A DNA stretch of 64,000 nucleotides from Brachynemurus nebulosus (lineage: Eukaryota > Arthropoda > Insecta > Neuroptera > Myrmeleontidae), in NCBI GenBank assembly GCA_035578155.1, contig JAPWDM010000004.1:54811876-54875875 (forward strand), given 5' to 3'. A model generated the notes under the pieces. It was not told where the DNA came from and made no database searches. It saw only the letters and a program-made list of their open reading frames with translations. The position numbers were made by a program, and so were the translations under genes. Of this stretch, positions 37,996-50,670 are shown in pieces (positions within the stretch are counted from its first letter, which is position 1; the number at the start of each line of letters is the position of its first letter).

Positions 37996-38167
37996 TGCCC
38001 CTAAAATCTGCCGCCCTTCTTAACTTCTTAAAAAACGGAAGTGACGAGTCAAAAAAGGAAAAAACTTCAATTCAACATTTTGTCGCCCTTTTCGCTCAAA
38101 GTTGCCGCCCCTAAAATCTGCCGTCCTAGGCTCCAGCCTACTCAGCCTGCTGGTAAATCCACCACTG
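37996..38167 (-). mobile_element. hAT MITE copy, truncated at one end
   Basis: The minus strand begins CAGTGGTGGATTTACCAGCA and matches the complete hAT MITE at 43103-43329 through GGCTGAGTAGGCTGGAG and GCAGATTTTAGGGGCGGCAA. The far terminus is missing. A GCCCCTAAAATCTGCCG block is repeated internally. Confidence 0.7.
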
Positions 38168-38505
38168 GTCACCTGACTGTATAATTATGTACGAGACGCT
38201 TGATGGAACTTACTCGTTCACTAGAAATGTTCGTTTTGGTAAAGAGAAGCAGTGTTTGTGAGAGTTGTAAAAAAGTAATAGAAATAATCGCTGTTTATAC
38301 TTACATGTAATTGTTTTTTTTTTCTTTTTAAAATCAGCCTAGTGCTTTGTCGGGGAAATATTAGTTTGAATTATTTTTGGAATATTAACTGCCCTCAGCA
38401 TCGAACGCTTTAATTACGTTCTTTCGAATACTGCTAGCCTCGACTGATCTTTATTTAAAAGCATCTTAAAACATTATTGTAATTAGGTACTTTCTGGTTC
38501 TATAC
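38168..38505. other. Non-coding spacer
   Basis: Nothing recognisable. Confidence 0.4.
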
Positions 38506-38700
38506 CGTTTGCTTAGGGACTAGCACCTTGGACTGATAGGTCGAGAGGCCGAATCTCGCGACCGGCAATGCTTGTGAAGGTTTTTGTCAATTTCCCTTCA
38601 CAATTCCAGATGACATCGATATAATTTCTCTTTTTCGTTACATCGTAATAATGCAATGTAATTGTAATGTGTATAAATAAAGTACAAAATAATAATGTGG
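38506..38700 (+). mobile_element. tRNA-derived SINE candidate
   Basis: The segment GGGACTAGCACCTTGG at about 38515 followed by TAGGTCGAGAGGCCGAATCT about 22 bases later resembles an RNA polymerase III A box (TAGCNNARTGG) and B box (GGTTCGAATCC) at roughly tRNA spacing. It is followed by a TTTCCCTTCACAATTCCAG body and an A/T-rich AATAAAGTACAAAATAATAA tail. B-box agreement is imperfect. Second copies would prove it. Confidence 0.5.
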
Positions 38701-39340
38701 GTGATGTCTCTCATAGACAAAATATCTGAAAAACGGACGCAAAACATTATTATTGTTATATTAGTTTAGCACATTAAGCACACGAAAAAGTTATTTCAGC
38801 CATTTACGAGATAACAAAAAGAAAATATAATGGGTTTAATAAATATTGTTAGATAAATATAGTTACTGTTTGGTGAAAATATTTTGCATAATGTACACAA
38901 ATTTACAAAATTACATTTATTATAATAAACGTTGATAAACATTTCATAATTTCAAACAAAATAATAAATATTTTTTCAGACTGAAAAATTGTGCTATGAA
39001 AACTGATTTAACCTTCCAGAAAAAACACCTAAAAGAAAATTCATTGTCGAACATGGGAATAAAAGAAAATATATAGAGATATTCAAAATGAACAAATAAA
39101 GGAATTTTATTGTGTAACAAAAATACTGTATAATCGACCAAAAGTTGTAACCTTTTTTGCGTTACATTTGCAACCAAATTGTTGAAACATAAACATTTCT
39201 AATAATACCAGCGTTCTCTTTTATATAAAAAATAGATATATTATCCAATAAATATGATAAAAAGGCACAAAAAGAAAACATAAATTGCCCCTTAATACGT
39301 AACCGTATAGGTAGACGCACTACATACACCATCATCTATA
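38701..39340. other. Non-coding spacer
   Basis: A 77-codon minus frame (38944-39177) is Phe/Leu-rich without recognisable domain. Confidence 0.4.
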
Positions 39341-40215
39341 GCAGTGTTTCGCAAACTTTTTTAATCGCGAAAAACTTTTTAAGTTTTCAAATTTTTAAGA
39401 AGCACTAATGTAAATTTGGATTTTTGCAACATTTATTACGCGTACGATTTCAATTAATTTGTTTTATAAAAACAATAAAGTTTATAATTTATAATTTTTT
39501 TTAGCTATTTTTGTCAACAGTAAACCTGCTTTGGAGGGTTTACAAGATTTTAAAATAACTTCCTGATGAGCTAGAGACTTTAAACACAGATACGTAGAAA
39601 TTTAGAGAAACCCACTTTGACGCGCTTTATCCATACGTAAGATAGAGATTTCCGTGACTTCGAAAATAGTCTTAGTTTAGCATCTACGTTCAGTATAGAT
39701 GGCGAAATTATTACGAAAAGTTTAACACTGTTAAAACTTTCACGAATTCAAGATTGTAAACGGCAACATTATTTCGAGAATTATGTCCCGTGAATTACCC
39801 TCCACAATGCGCGATTTGACGTCAATTTTCTTTAGAGAAACATAAAATTTCTGACTTATGCTGACAATCTCTCAACAATAAAATTGAGGCTTTGAAAATC
39901 AATACAATTCATATGATTGCTGAAATAAAGCCCGTTACTTGATAATATTGCATAAAAATAACAGAATACCAAAAATTATTTTCAAACAAAAAATCTTAGA
40001 AATCATCTTCATACCTTGTCTTGATTATTCATATACGTGTTTTATTTCTATTTAAAATTCTTTCATCTTAAAAAAAGTCCATTTATTTTCCTTTGTCAAA
40101 TTGTGTCAAACACATAAAAGTATCCAGTGTTATTTCCAGCCTCAGCTTCATATTTTTTTGCGGAACATTTTGTAATTGTTCCGCAGAACACCAGTGTTTC
40201 CTGGAACACAGTTTG
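39341..40215 (+). mobile_element. hAT-type element, right end degraded
   Basis: Begins CAGTGTTTCGCAAACTTTTT, a very common hAT terminus. Near the expected right end are GCGGAACATTTTG, then GAACACCAGTGTTTCC and GGAACACAGTTTGAATTATA, which lacks the final GAAACACTG. Probably about 0.87 kb, non-autonomous. TSD cannot be confirmed. Confidence 0.55.
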
Positions 40216-42073
40216 AATTATAGAATTACTTCAGTTCGGTTTTTCTACCTGCGGTTGTTTGTCCATTAGGTATACCTATGAACTACATGAGCCGAACGGT
40301 ATACAAGCAGTATAAACAGGAACAAACGTAATCCCCGGTGTAAAGTATCAATTGATACCAATTTTGTGTTTTGTTACATTATTATTTATTCATTATTATG
40401 CCGCTTTTATTTTCTATATTGCCTATAATTCCCAAGTAAATAAATAGATTTATAAAATAGGTAGATATGTATATTTTGGAAAAACTCTTGTAATAGTCGT
40501 ACAACAGAGATTTATACTACATAGATATATTAAGAATGAAAAAAATAATTTTCGTAATTATATCGTGTACTTTTCTTGAGCTTCATTGCCATCGAGAAGT
40601 AGGTACCTATTTAGTCTTTTGAGATATTTACTAAACACGTCAGTCTTTTGAGTAACACAAACAAAACAGTCTTTTGAGATATTTACTAAACTAAATACAC
40701 CACTGTAACTACCCTAAAAAAGGTAGTTATCGGAAATTAAAAATGTCGTTATTACAAATTTAAAGAAACTAGACGTCTCATCTTAAGTAGGACCGTCCTG
40801 TTTTTGTTCTTGCGTGGATCTCGTATTAAAAACTGTCTAACATCTTACAAATCTTTCAAACACTTTTTTACAGTTTTAACTTTACACATTCATAATTTTA
40901 TTACTATAAAATAGATTTATTCGCTGTTGATAAAACAAGAAATTGAAGCTTCAAGAAATGTCGTACACAAGATACATATGAATAATTCTAAAATAAAAAT
41001 AAACACTATATTAACACACTTATCATATTTTTAAAATATGATTGATAATATGAAATAGTTATTTGTGTATTAAGAGCGCAAAATGGTACATTGCCACTGG
41101 ATTAAGAATGTTGACTCGTGACGCCGCCAGGCGGAGCGCGTTATTCTCATGAGAGCGGCAAAGTCATTTTGTGCTCGAATTACACACAAAATTTTTTCTA
41201 CAATCTTATAAAATGTATTTTTTATTTAAAAGATACCTACTTGAGAGGATAACAATGGACGTTAATATTTACTTTAATGTTGTAATTTTTGCAGCTTCAG
41301 AAATATCTGGAGGTGTATTTGAGAAATCACTGTTACTATTACACATATTTCCATCATATATGTACAGATTTTTTTACATTTTTTATTCTTATTATTTATT
41401 AATTATAGTTATTTATTATTTTTAATTAATATTTTGTAGTTATGTATTTTGAAATTTAATAAAATTAATATTTCACTTAATTACGATAAGAATAATAATT
41501 TTAGAAACTGTTTATGTGTTGCCATAGAAAATATAAACAACGCGTACCCCATTTGTTATTAAATACAAATTGAGCGAGCGACAAAGTATTACTTTTCCGC
41601 TTTAAAGCGAAATGTAGTACTTTTTCCTTCGGCAACTAGAATCCTCGACACACTTACGTTTTGCACTCTCTTCACAGAGCGCAAAAGCCTACTTCCCACT
41701 AACATTGTAGAAAAATACTTTTATCTACGACTACCATGAAATTGCTTGTTTATTGTGCAAAATACTATCTAAGTAAGTTACATTTTACATTCAGCCATAT
41801 CCAGCTGTACAAAAAGTGGCTTGTTACAAGCATGTATACCATACCATACCATATAAAATACCAAAGCTTACTACACTTTTATTAATTCTTATATAATATA
41901 CAGTGATATACATATATTATATTAGAATCTGTACAAAAACTTTACCTAGCAACTGAATGTTTACGTTTGTTTTTAATAAATTTCAAATACTGCATAATTT
42001 TAATGTATTATATTTGTAGATTTGTACCAAATTTTTATCGTTTATTATGAATTCCATTTTAGTCGTAGATAAA
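40216..42073. other. Non-coding stretch
   Basis: An imperfect direct repeat AGTCTTTTGAGATATTTACT occurs twice (about 40615 and 40670). Short GC-richer patches lie near 41110-41160 and 41570-41700. No gene is recognised. Confidence 0.4.
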
Positions 42074-42203
42074 GTATAGTACGTAACTCGGTTGTAAGGC
42101 ATATTACACACTCGCGCAATTACGCACTCGGCACTACGCGGCTCTTGCGTAACATTTTCGCTCGTGTGTAATATGCAACTTACAACCCCAGTCACGTAAT
42201 ATA
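42074..42203. repeat. ~130 bp hairpin MITE
   Basis: TATAGTACGTAACTCGGTTG pairs with its near-complement at 42183-42203, and GCATATTACACAC pairs with GTGTGTAATATGC. The inner loop is CG-rich (CTCGCGCAATTACGCACTCG). A foldback MITE of a kind frequent in arthropods. The 83-codon frame across it is structural noise. Confidence 0.65.
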
Positions 42204-42215
42204 CTATTAAATACC

Positions 42216-42310
42216 CCAGTCGCAGCATCTGCATAACATAGCGAATTTCCCAAAATCAATTTAATACGTTTCATCAATTTAATACATTTCCATTCCGGAA
42301 ACTCGCTAAG
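42216..42310 (+). repeat. GCATAACATA repeat, copy 2
   Basis: GTCGCAGCATCTGCATAACA then TAGCGAATTTCC and a CCGGAAACTCGC block, same family as 15645. Confidence 0.65.
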
Positions 42311-43094
42311 AAATATATGATAGGAGTGATTTTATTAGGGAAAACAATGCTTCCCTTGCTTCCATGGACTGCATACTATTGATTTTAATTTATGAACAAT
42401 TAATTAACCAAAGGACATAACCATAAAAAGAAAATGAAAAATAAAAATTTTTTAAAGATTAAATAAAAACTGAATAATTAAAACATTACCCACACAATGT
42501 CTTTAAAAATATTAATACATGATAACTAATGACATAATTCAAAAGTATTTTAGATGTTTCCATATCATTTATATTATCGTATTTCGTTTACCATGTGAAA
42601 ACTAAATGTCATCAATCACTTACCTATTGAACTACGATGTAACTAATAATTTGATTTCCCACGCAAACAAGTATACTCGTAATAATCATTCGTTGAAAAC
42701 AATATCGTTATCATACCACCACTGGTTGTAACAAAAACTCAGAGTTCCTCTCTGTTTCCACAAAACATTAAATTCGATCGAATGAGTATTCTGAAAAAAC
42801 AAAAAAAAAAAGAAAATACTATATTAATCTGAATCAGTATTTATTTACGTATTTGATTAAAATATAATATTTTTGTGACATTCGTGAAACATGCTAAATC
42901 TATATATATAAAAGCGAAATACCACTCATTCACTCATTCACTCACTTATCTATCATAAAATCTCCAAAATTATATATAATATGGAGTAACTAAAAATAAA
43001 AAATTAAAACACAAAGCAAGATTATAAGGATATTTCAAAGAAATAAAATTATAAATACTTTTGGTCGGAACTGCTTCCTTGAATATTATAATTC
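42311..43094. other. Non-coding with Helitron-like 5' motif
   Basis: At 42899 the motif TCTATATATATAAAAGCGAA, then CACTCATT repeats, resembles 5' ends of many insect Helitrons (TC start, TATATATAAAA). No CTRR hairpin end was identified, so it is only a suggestion. Confidence 0.3.
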
Positions 43095-43102
43095 TGTAAT
43101 GT

Positions 43103-43329
43103 CAGTGGTGGATTTACCAGAAGGCTGAGTAGGCTGGAGTCTAGGACGCCAGATTTTAGGGGCGGCAAATTTGGGCAAAAACGGCGGAAATATTTAGAAG
43201 TTAAAGTTTTTTTTTTTTGCTCGTCACTTACTTTTAAAAAAAGTGGTAAAAAATTGTTAAAATTTCAGCTTTTAAGGGGCGGCATTTTTCACGGAGCATA
43301 GAGCGGCACTTAGGGTAAACCCGCCACTG
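43103..43329 (+). mobile_element. 227 bp hAT MITE with perfect 8 bp TSD
   Basis: TSD TGTAATGT at 43095-43102 and 43330-43337. Ends CAGTGGTGGATTTACC and, inward from the right, CAGTGGCGGGTTTACC. Complete reference copy for the truncated relative at 37996-38167. Confidence 0.9.
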
Positions 43330-43924
43330 TGTAATGTTAACTCACAGTACATATTCCTCATTTAATTTTCAGTGTTGTTAATTTCCTTATTGCATTTTCA
43401 TATGTAAAGAGAAACTGTGACAAGTGCCCTATTTAAAAACATGAATTTTTTATAAACAAAATATGGGAAAGTCTTTACATAAATATGAAATTTGAGAAGC
43501 TACCATCAGTTGGGACGAACCGAGACAGTAGGGGCGAATCTAGACAGAGCTGCCTCTCGATATTTCTTCGTCAGTGTTATGACCGTACAAGGTCATAGAT
43601 CAATTTATGCCACTGAATTTTGTCAGTTATGAGTTAGTCATCAAAGAAAAGCGGTGAACGTGACATCTTTGTATTTTGTTATTTTATACAGGCGCATTGT
43701 TTATAATTTTTAAAAATAACGCGCATTTTGAATCTTGTAAAGAAACTGCTGTACAAAAAAAAAACAGTTATATATATGAAGTAGGGACTGGCAACAAAAT
43801 GTTTGGCGTTTTTTTGACAATATATGTACCAAAAATGAAAGCTGTATTGTACTTAATTTTTTTTTTTTTTTTTTATAAATTGATTAACAAAAAATTGTCT
43901 ATAGGTGAGGCGAATTCATACACC

Positions 43925-44368
43925 ATGTTGCGTCAGTATAAAAAGAAAGTTGGCATAAACTACATAAACTGTAGTCTAGATAACATAAAATGGGCTCTTT
44001 TCGACGGAGGTGCAACAACCGGGGAGGTCCAGGGGTTCCGGACCCCCTAAATTTACCTGGAAATTTTCCTTCAATTTATTTTACTTATACTAAAAAGTAA
44101 AATTTTGAGTGGTTTACTAATATTTTTTATTTGAAAATCAAATTTTTGGAGACGACATTTTATTACAACATTTTCATTGTTATCAGAGAACTGCGTTATC
44201 AAAAAATTTGATAATTTAATTTTTTGTTGGACGCCCTGTAGATATGTAGTTGTTGCGCCCCTGCTTTCCGATATTAAAAATAAAAGAAAATCGCTCAGAC
44301 AAGCTGTTGAATATTTCCATGTTCCCAAATCGACCTTGTATGATAGACTCAAAGGCAAATCGAAATAA
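43925..44368 (+). pseudogene. pogo/psq HTH transposase N-terminus, split by MITE
   Basis: Codons from the ATG at 43925 give a basic start (YKKKVG) and a helix region to 44004. The frame resumes at 44272 with KNKRKSLRQAVEYF, then HVPKSTLYDRLKGK, the recognition helix of psq-type HTH domains found in pogo/Tigger-like transposases. Removing the 259 bp MITE plus one TSD copy rejoins the two halves in one frame across a GAT codon, so the gene was interrupted by the insertion. Only the DNA-binding domain is present. The DDE catalytic part is absent before the stop at 44366, either lost or in a later exon. Confidence 0.7.
44005..44263 (+). mobile_element. 259 bp hAT MITE, near-perfect 8 bp TSD
   Basis: CTTTTCGA at 43997-44004 and CTTTCCGA at 44264-44271 (7 of 8). 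Ends CGGAGGTGCAACAAC and, inward from the right, CAGGGGCGCAACAACTACA. Confidence 0.8.
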
Positions 44369-44592
44369 AATTCATTTAAATCCAAAATGTTTTATTCTAC
44401 CCATCAAAAGTCATTCGCTGATGCAGTTATTTAGTTTGGCGAATTTTCAGATTGGAAATTCAGCTATTTTTATCTTTTTATGTCCGATTTTACCCATATG
44501 CATGACTGAATGTGATTTATATTGCAAATAAAGCACTGTCTCGATTCGCCCCACACATAGCGGCGAATCTAGACACTATATAACAAAAATAC

Positions 44593-44700
44593 CCCTGTCG
44601 CAGCATCCCGCATAACATAGTGAATTTCCAGTTACAAAAGTACGTTTTTCTCGGAAACTATTTATTTTATGTAAAAAATATTTAATAAAGTGATTTCGCA
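44593..44700 (+). repeat. GCATAACATA repeat, copy 3
   Basis: GTCGCAGCATCCCGCATAAC then ATAGTGAATTTCC and TTTTTCTCGGAAACT, same family as copies at 15645, 42216 and 56697. Confidence 0.65.
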
Positions 44701-44883
44701 AAACACACAACGGAGAGTAATTCTTCGATAGAACCCGACTTTGGAACTTTACAGGCATCCAATCAGCGCAAATTCTGCGTGGGACATTAAGTAACGGTTT
44801 TTGGGCGCGAAAGTCAAGCATCTTAAGTATAAGCAAACCGCCACAACTATTACATCACCAGTTAAGCATTCGCGCAAAAATTT

Positions 44884-45291
44884 TTACAATGATGTGTGCA
44901 GACGAATAGACGATGTTTTAATTCTTACAACATAATTTGTAGTATTTATGGGTATATTAAGAAGATTTTTAATAAATTTAAGTTGAATCCTTTCCACAGT
45001 ATCAGCATAATTGCATGCCCAAATTTCAGAGCCATACAAAATTGACGCGTTAGCTATGGCTTCAAACAATTTAATTTTTGATTCCCAAAAGTCCGTTTTT
45101 GTGGAGGAAGTTATTTGTTTTACGCGAGCGGCAGCAATATTCCCTTTATTAACAGCATTGTTTGTAGCTTGCAAAAATTTGCCTGTAGCAGAGAAAGTTA
45201 CTCCTAGATAGTTATAATGATTAACTACCTCAATATTTTGATCGTTATATTTAAATTGTGATAAACTTTGCAGTTCTTTAAGTTTTATGTA
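44884..45291 (-). pseudogene. Non-LTR retrotransposon RT, C-terminal fragment
   Basis: The minus-strand frame runs from a stop at about 45292 through EVVNHYNYLGVTFSATGKF (the YLG motif that follows the RT palm in non-LTR elements) to SKIKLFEAIANASILYGSEI, WACN and a FIKNLLNIPINTTNY block. Order and motifs match the thumb/linker region after RT in Jockey/CR1/R1-like elements: YLG, then a LYGSEIW block, then a basic helix. The palm with the FADD box should lie upstream (beyond 45292) but is not visible, so the copy is truncated and frame-broken at both ends. Roughly 136 codons remain. Confidence 0.7.
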
Positions 45292-46996
45292 TTATTATAT
45301 ATATTATTATTACATAAAACTTAATAATAATAGTATATCATATATAAAATATGCCTCGGACAGCGATTTTCCAATTAGTAGAGAAATAGCCATACAACAG
45401 GCCATTAATCTAATAATTATAAAAAAAACTTCTTCCTCAAGCTCCATACTATTCAATTTTGAATTAAACGCATCCATAGACCATTCGCATGTCTATTAAA
45501 ATCATTTATCCATCTTTTATGAAAACGTTCGATTTTTATTTTATGGTTGTATGGTATCAAGGTTATAGCGCATAAGGTTCACTTACTATTACTGAGTCGA
45601 AAAACATGCTCAGCCATGTTGCTCCATTTCAGTTGTTTTATGCTAACTGCAGCGTCCTTCGATTTCGTTTTAAATTTAATATATGAGCATTTAACTGTGT
45701 CAATTTTTTGGATTATGAAATTTTTTCGTTCCATGTTACATTAACATACTTTCATCTTATTGTAATCACTCTGACTCACCTAAGAGATAGTGACTGATTG
45801 TGAGTACCATAGATTAAAATCGGAAGGATGCCTAAATCTAACACAGATCGTCTGTTGAACCTCCGCTATAATATGTAGTATGGTGTTCAAACAATATTTG
45901 ACTTCAAAAAGTTGTAATATATAAAGTTTGAATTGTTTTAGCATTTTGTATTAATATAGGGATTAATGCAACGAACAAAGAACATCGTATGCCTACGAAT
46001 ACCTGCATTGTATTTTCATTAGCCTTTTAAGATTTTTTTCACTGTGACGCTTCCTTTGTCTTATGTTTGTGATCAAAAGTTTACAATTAAAAAAAGTATA
46101 AAAAGTAATCAATCATTGAAAAATATAAATGTTTAGTTTCAGAACTTATTTGCTCCTCGATATTAGTATGAAATTTTTGTTATCCGTCTGTTAACTGAAT
46201 TTAAATAAAATTATGTACCTATACTATTGACGAAGTTCGATTATCAATCATAAAATTTTTATTATAGAAAATGCGTCCAGCTAATGTCATTACGAAAATA
46301 ATTTATAATTTTATTTATTGCTGCATATGGAAATATTTTAGTTACAAAGTTTAAAATGTGACAGCTTCATTGGTGATGTGAAGGTTTCAAACATGATAAT
46401 TGATTACAGTCCGTTGATACGATATAATATAGGGATTTACAAAATTATTCAGCTGAGTTATTCATATTAGAGACATATTTTTTCTTAAATTTAAACGTTA
46501 GTAATTCGTATCTTAAGTAAGTTATCTATAGCAAACAGTGTCTCATAGATCATAGACTGTGAATTTACTACATATTAAAGGATGATTCATAATTCATATA
46601 GATGAAATTACCCTAGAGGAAAAAATTAAAGGATAACAAAAATTCCAAATTTTTAGCGATTTTTCCAATTGGTGTATCTTCATGAAAAATGGTCATATCG
46701 GAGTTGCAAGCAAAGCAATTTAAAGTTGAAAGTTTCTAGTTTTCAGATCTTGCGATCAAAAAATTTTCAAAGCAACGTGTATCGCTCAATCCTAATAAAT
46801 ACACTGAAAAAAAAAAATTCCGAAATTTTTTCGGTTCCTTCTTTTGGTCTACGAACTTGGAAAAAAATTTTCCGACTTAACCACCATATGGACCGGATAA
46901 CTTGTTCATTCAGCTTTAATTTGCTTTTTTAGACTTTTATACGACACTTCTCGCTGAGATATCGGAAAACCATTAATGTTAAGTGTGCCTTTTACA

Positions 46997-47063
<67 letters not shown>

Positions 47064-47444
47064 CAGTAATCAATATGTTTTTTGTGTGTCCTAAAACATG
47101 TAGTTTTTGCTATACGAGGTTAGAACAGAGAAGTCGCGATATAGGATGATAGGTACGTAGGTAAGATATAGTGGAAGCTCAGTTCTTATATTACAGTTCT
47201 TATATTACATTTGATTCTTATTACACGTCCATGTGTATGACAGTAATCAAAACTACTAATAGTTGAAAACCTATAATACCTTCCTAATCGGAAGACGGTT
47301 TTCTTCAATTAAAAAATCGAATCAGTTTTTGTAACATATTGTATTTCTTAGAATTAGATATGAGGAAAAGTTTTGCCAGTGTTTCTTTGTTCTGAATTAT
47401 TCTGAGTAGAATTAGTCATTCATATTAAATAAGTAATGTTCTTT
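45292..47444. other. Non-coding stretch
   Basis: Contains small unassigned frames, a (TA)n tract at 46998-47059 and a palindromic AAGTTTTATGTA/TACATAAAACTT hairpin at about 45280-45325. No gene is recognised, although the 45350-45780 part may be decayed upstream sequence of the non-LTR element. Confidence 0.4.
46998..47059. repeat. (TA)n tract
   Basis: Pure TA run. Confidence 0.95.
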
Positions 47445-47622
47445 TAGTTCAAGCTCCGATAGCACAAAATCATACTGGATAAAACACCTCAAATCAAAAA
47501 AGCTAAATCGATAGTCACTAATGCCGGCAATAGGAAATGCCCGCCAGACCTTTAAGTTTCTGTTAAATTCTATTTTAAAAAAAAATTTGAAATGGCCGAA
47601 AAAAACGTCAAATCTACCTCTC

Positions 47623-48000
47623 ATAACACCTCGCTGAAATTTACATATGTTATAGCAAATTATATATATATTTTACTGAACAATCGGTCTGTCTGGCATA
47701 TTTTGTTAATTAATGTCTGACAGACCTATTTTAATTAGTGAAAAGTTTAGGCAGACTTACCCTCACATAACACCTTGTTGAACTTTAAATATGTTAGAGC
47801 AGATTACATATATTTTACTAAGGGATCGGTCTGTCTGACATATTTTGTTAACTAATGTCTGACAGACTTCTTTTAATTAGTGAAAATTTTGGGCCAACTT
47901 ACCCTCACATAACACCTTAATTTTATTTTTAAATGAAACTTTTATATTTTACCAATCTATTGAAATTTATCTGTCTGGAAAATTTTGTTAACTAATGCCT
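47623..48000 (+). repeat. ~141 bp tandem units inside the inverted-repeat element
   Basis: Three units begin (A/C)TCA(C)ATAACACCT at about 47622, 47762 and 47904 and contain TCGGTCTGTCTGRCATATTT and TAATGTCTGACAGAC. The third is decayed. Confidence 0.75.
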
Positions 48001-48044
48001 AAAAAAAATAATAGCCGGAATAATTTAATAAGACTTTTAACAAG

Positions 48045-48170
<126 letters not shown>

Positions 48171-49192
48171 CTCTGAGTGGACAACTTAGTTATATGTAAG
48201 TATGTTTGTTCGTCGGCTTACGGATAAACCAGTGTATTTAAAATAATAGACACTGCTGCGCTTAACAATGAAGCCTGACTGGGTAAAACACCTTATTTTC
48301 CAAAAAAAAATTGCTCCGATGAATAAAGGTGATCTTAGACTTGCCATTAAAATTGGAAAAATTCATTTCTTTAATTGTTCCTTTGATTGAGAATGGTTAG
48401 AATTGATTTTTTTCATGAAAACTGCTGCTTCATAGCTTTAAAACATTAACTCTGGCCTAGTAAAAATCGGTTTTTATGAGACAGACCAATATTTATGATT
48501 AGAGGAGATCTTAAACTTCATTTTAAAAAAAAGAAAATAGGAGGTGTTTTGTCGCGGTCCCAAAGGAAGTGTATTTGTTTATAAAAAAAAAAGTCAACGC
48601 TACACTTTAAAATTTAATTTCATAAACTTAGCTATTTTCTTTTAAAGCCGGGTCAATTGTGATTGATATAAGAGGTTCCAGACTTAACTTTAGGAATAAA
48701 AAAAAAACATACTACTAAACATTGCTTCAAACAGCAATCAATTTGATACGTGCAGGCTGAATATTTGAGGTTAAGTCTGGCATGATTAATAACGTTTTTT
48801 GTTAGACAGACCAATTTTAGTACGTTGAAATATCAAAAACTTTAAATTAAATCAAAAAAATTGGGTGTGTTATGTGAGGTAGATTTGCCTAAAATTTTCA
48901 ATATTTAAAATACGTCTGTCAGACATTAATTATCAAAATATGCCAGACAGACCGATTGTTCAGTAAAATATATATAATTTGCTGTAACATACCTAAATTT
49001 CAGCGAGGTGTTATGTGTGGTAGATTTGACGTTTTTTTCGGTCATTTCAAAAAATTTTTAAAAATAGAATTTAACAAAAACTTAAAGGTCTGGCGGGCAT
49101 TTCCTATTGTCGGCATTACTTACTGTCGATTTAGCTTTGCTAATTTGAGGTGTTTTATCCGGTATGATTTTGTGCTATCCGAGCTTGGACTA

Positions 49193-50417
49193 TTTTACCT
49201 TGTTATAGAAAGTTCTCAAATAATGAGCGTGTTCCATTTAGGAAACATAGACGACACTCTGTGGCACAGTATTATTGTTTTTGAGTAGAGTGTTTCTAAA
49301 AGTGAACACGCTAGATCAATATTCTGATATTCTTAATAAACAGCATACATTTTTCAATAATTTTGTATGGGAATTTGTTTATTTGCTTACTTATTTACTT
49401 GATAAAAATAGGCAGAAATCCTAACTAATTTAGATAAAAATAATGAAATTTATACACTTTTATACAAATGAAGGTGATTTCAATGTTTAAAAATAACTCG
49501 TAATGTTATTTTTTAATGACAGATTTTCATTGGAAAATTCTGTTTATTTTTGACTAATTAATTATTGAACAGTGAACATTGAACAATGTTTAGACGGTAA
49601 AAATATTTTTAAATATAATCAATCATATATCTAAAACTATTTTAAAACATTATTTCGTTTTCAGTTATATTGAACTTTAACAAAAATAAATTAACATAAC
49701 AGATAAGTCACAAAATGCATGAAGTACATCAATGTTTAGTTACGATGTAGAAGGAAACTGGAATAACTCCTCATCTTGTAAGTATAATTTAAATAAGTAT
49801 ATTACATACTGACAATTTTTTAAACACCAAATTTCATATAACGATTATTAATGATCCTGGTATTTTTGAGGCATCAAATTTCAGGCAACATGCCTCTTTC
49901 TTCTTGGTTTCACTAATTTTGGATAGAAATTCAATTTACTCTGTTAAGTACGTAGGCATAAAAGATGACCAAGTGAGTGTACTATAAAGTTTATAAAATA
50001 AATGTTTATTTCTTATTAAATCAATTGTATTTACACTGTTATAATTAAGCAACAATTACGAATCGAATCAACAATAGAAAACTAGCATAGTGTATCTAGT
50101 TAAATTTTAATTAGTATTTTAATTTTAATTAGTTAAAATATTAATAATAAAATTTTAATCTTTATATTAGTAATAATGTTATTAACAAACAGGCGGCTAA
50201 GTTCAATCTTACCAGATTTCACAAATTACACCAACGATAATATTGATAATTTTTATCTTGTAACTTGCATCAGATTATTTAAGTAACTTACATTAAATCT
50301 AACCAAATCAACCTTATTAATCTCATTCTTATAGTTGTGACATTTATCATGAATTTGTTTAATGAATGGCACAATTATTATAATAGGCGGGTTTAAAACT
50401 TTTATTTTTTAATATAT
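49193..50417. other. Non-coding stretch
   Basis: AT-rich, no gene recognised. It may be the decayed upstream part of the hAT element whose transposase end is at 50418-50670. Confidence 0.35.
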
Positions 50418-50670
50418 TTACCTTAAATAATTATTTTGAGTATAACAATAATTACAAAAAGACAATTCTGTTTTAAAAAACAAAGATAGTAAGGAACAAA
50501 TAGTGTTGATTGTGCCATCTGCCAATCGGCTTCTTAAAGAGTTGCAAATATGGCCAGCGACCGAAAAGGCCCTTTCAGCTTTTACACTTGTCGGTTTCAT
50601 TCTCATCAAATAGTCATGAATAAATGGCAAGTATTTTGCTCGAACTCCTTTATTTGTAAGTACCTACTCA
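50418..50670 (-). pseudogene. hAT transposase, C-terminal dimerisation domain
   Basis: The frame (open back to about 50670) reads NKGVRAKYLPFIHDYL, then MKPTSVKAERAFSVAG, then CNSLRSRLADGTI. The PTS-x-x-AERAFS core followed by LRSRL is diagnostic of the hAT family dimerisation domain. An in-frame stop lies just upstream (GTAG at about 50672), so the catalytic part is missing or in another exon. hAT transposases form multimers through this domain. The sequence here is an isolated last-exon fragment. Confidence 0.8.

Larger units (their letters stand above)
43512..44575 (+). mobile_element. pogo-like element region with repeated ends
   Basis: The motif GGG(A/G)CGAA(C/T)C(G/T)AGACAG occurs at 43512 and 43531 and again, inverted then direct, at 44535-44552 and 44561-44575, bracketing a psq-type helix-turn-helix coding fragment. 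Suggests a non-autonomous pogo-type element with subterminal repeats. Exact ends are uncertain. Confidence 0.45.

Noticed and set aside
38521..38575. A functional tRNA gene
   Set aside because: A/B-box-like motifs are present but no cloverleaf with a complete acceptor stem could be drawn, and a SINE-like body and tail follow.
41983..42234. 83-codon ORF with NVTQEPRSAECVIARVCN
   Set aside because: It spans the hairpin MITE at 42074-42203; such peptides recur only because the MITE is repeated.
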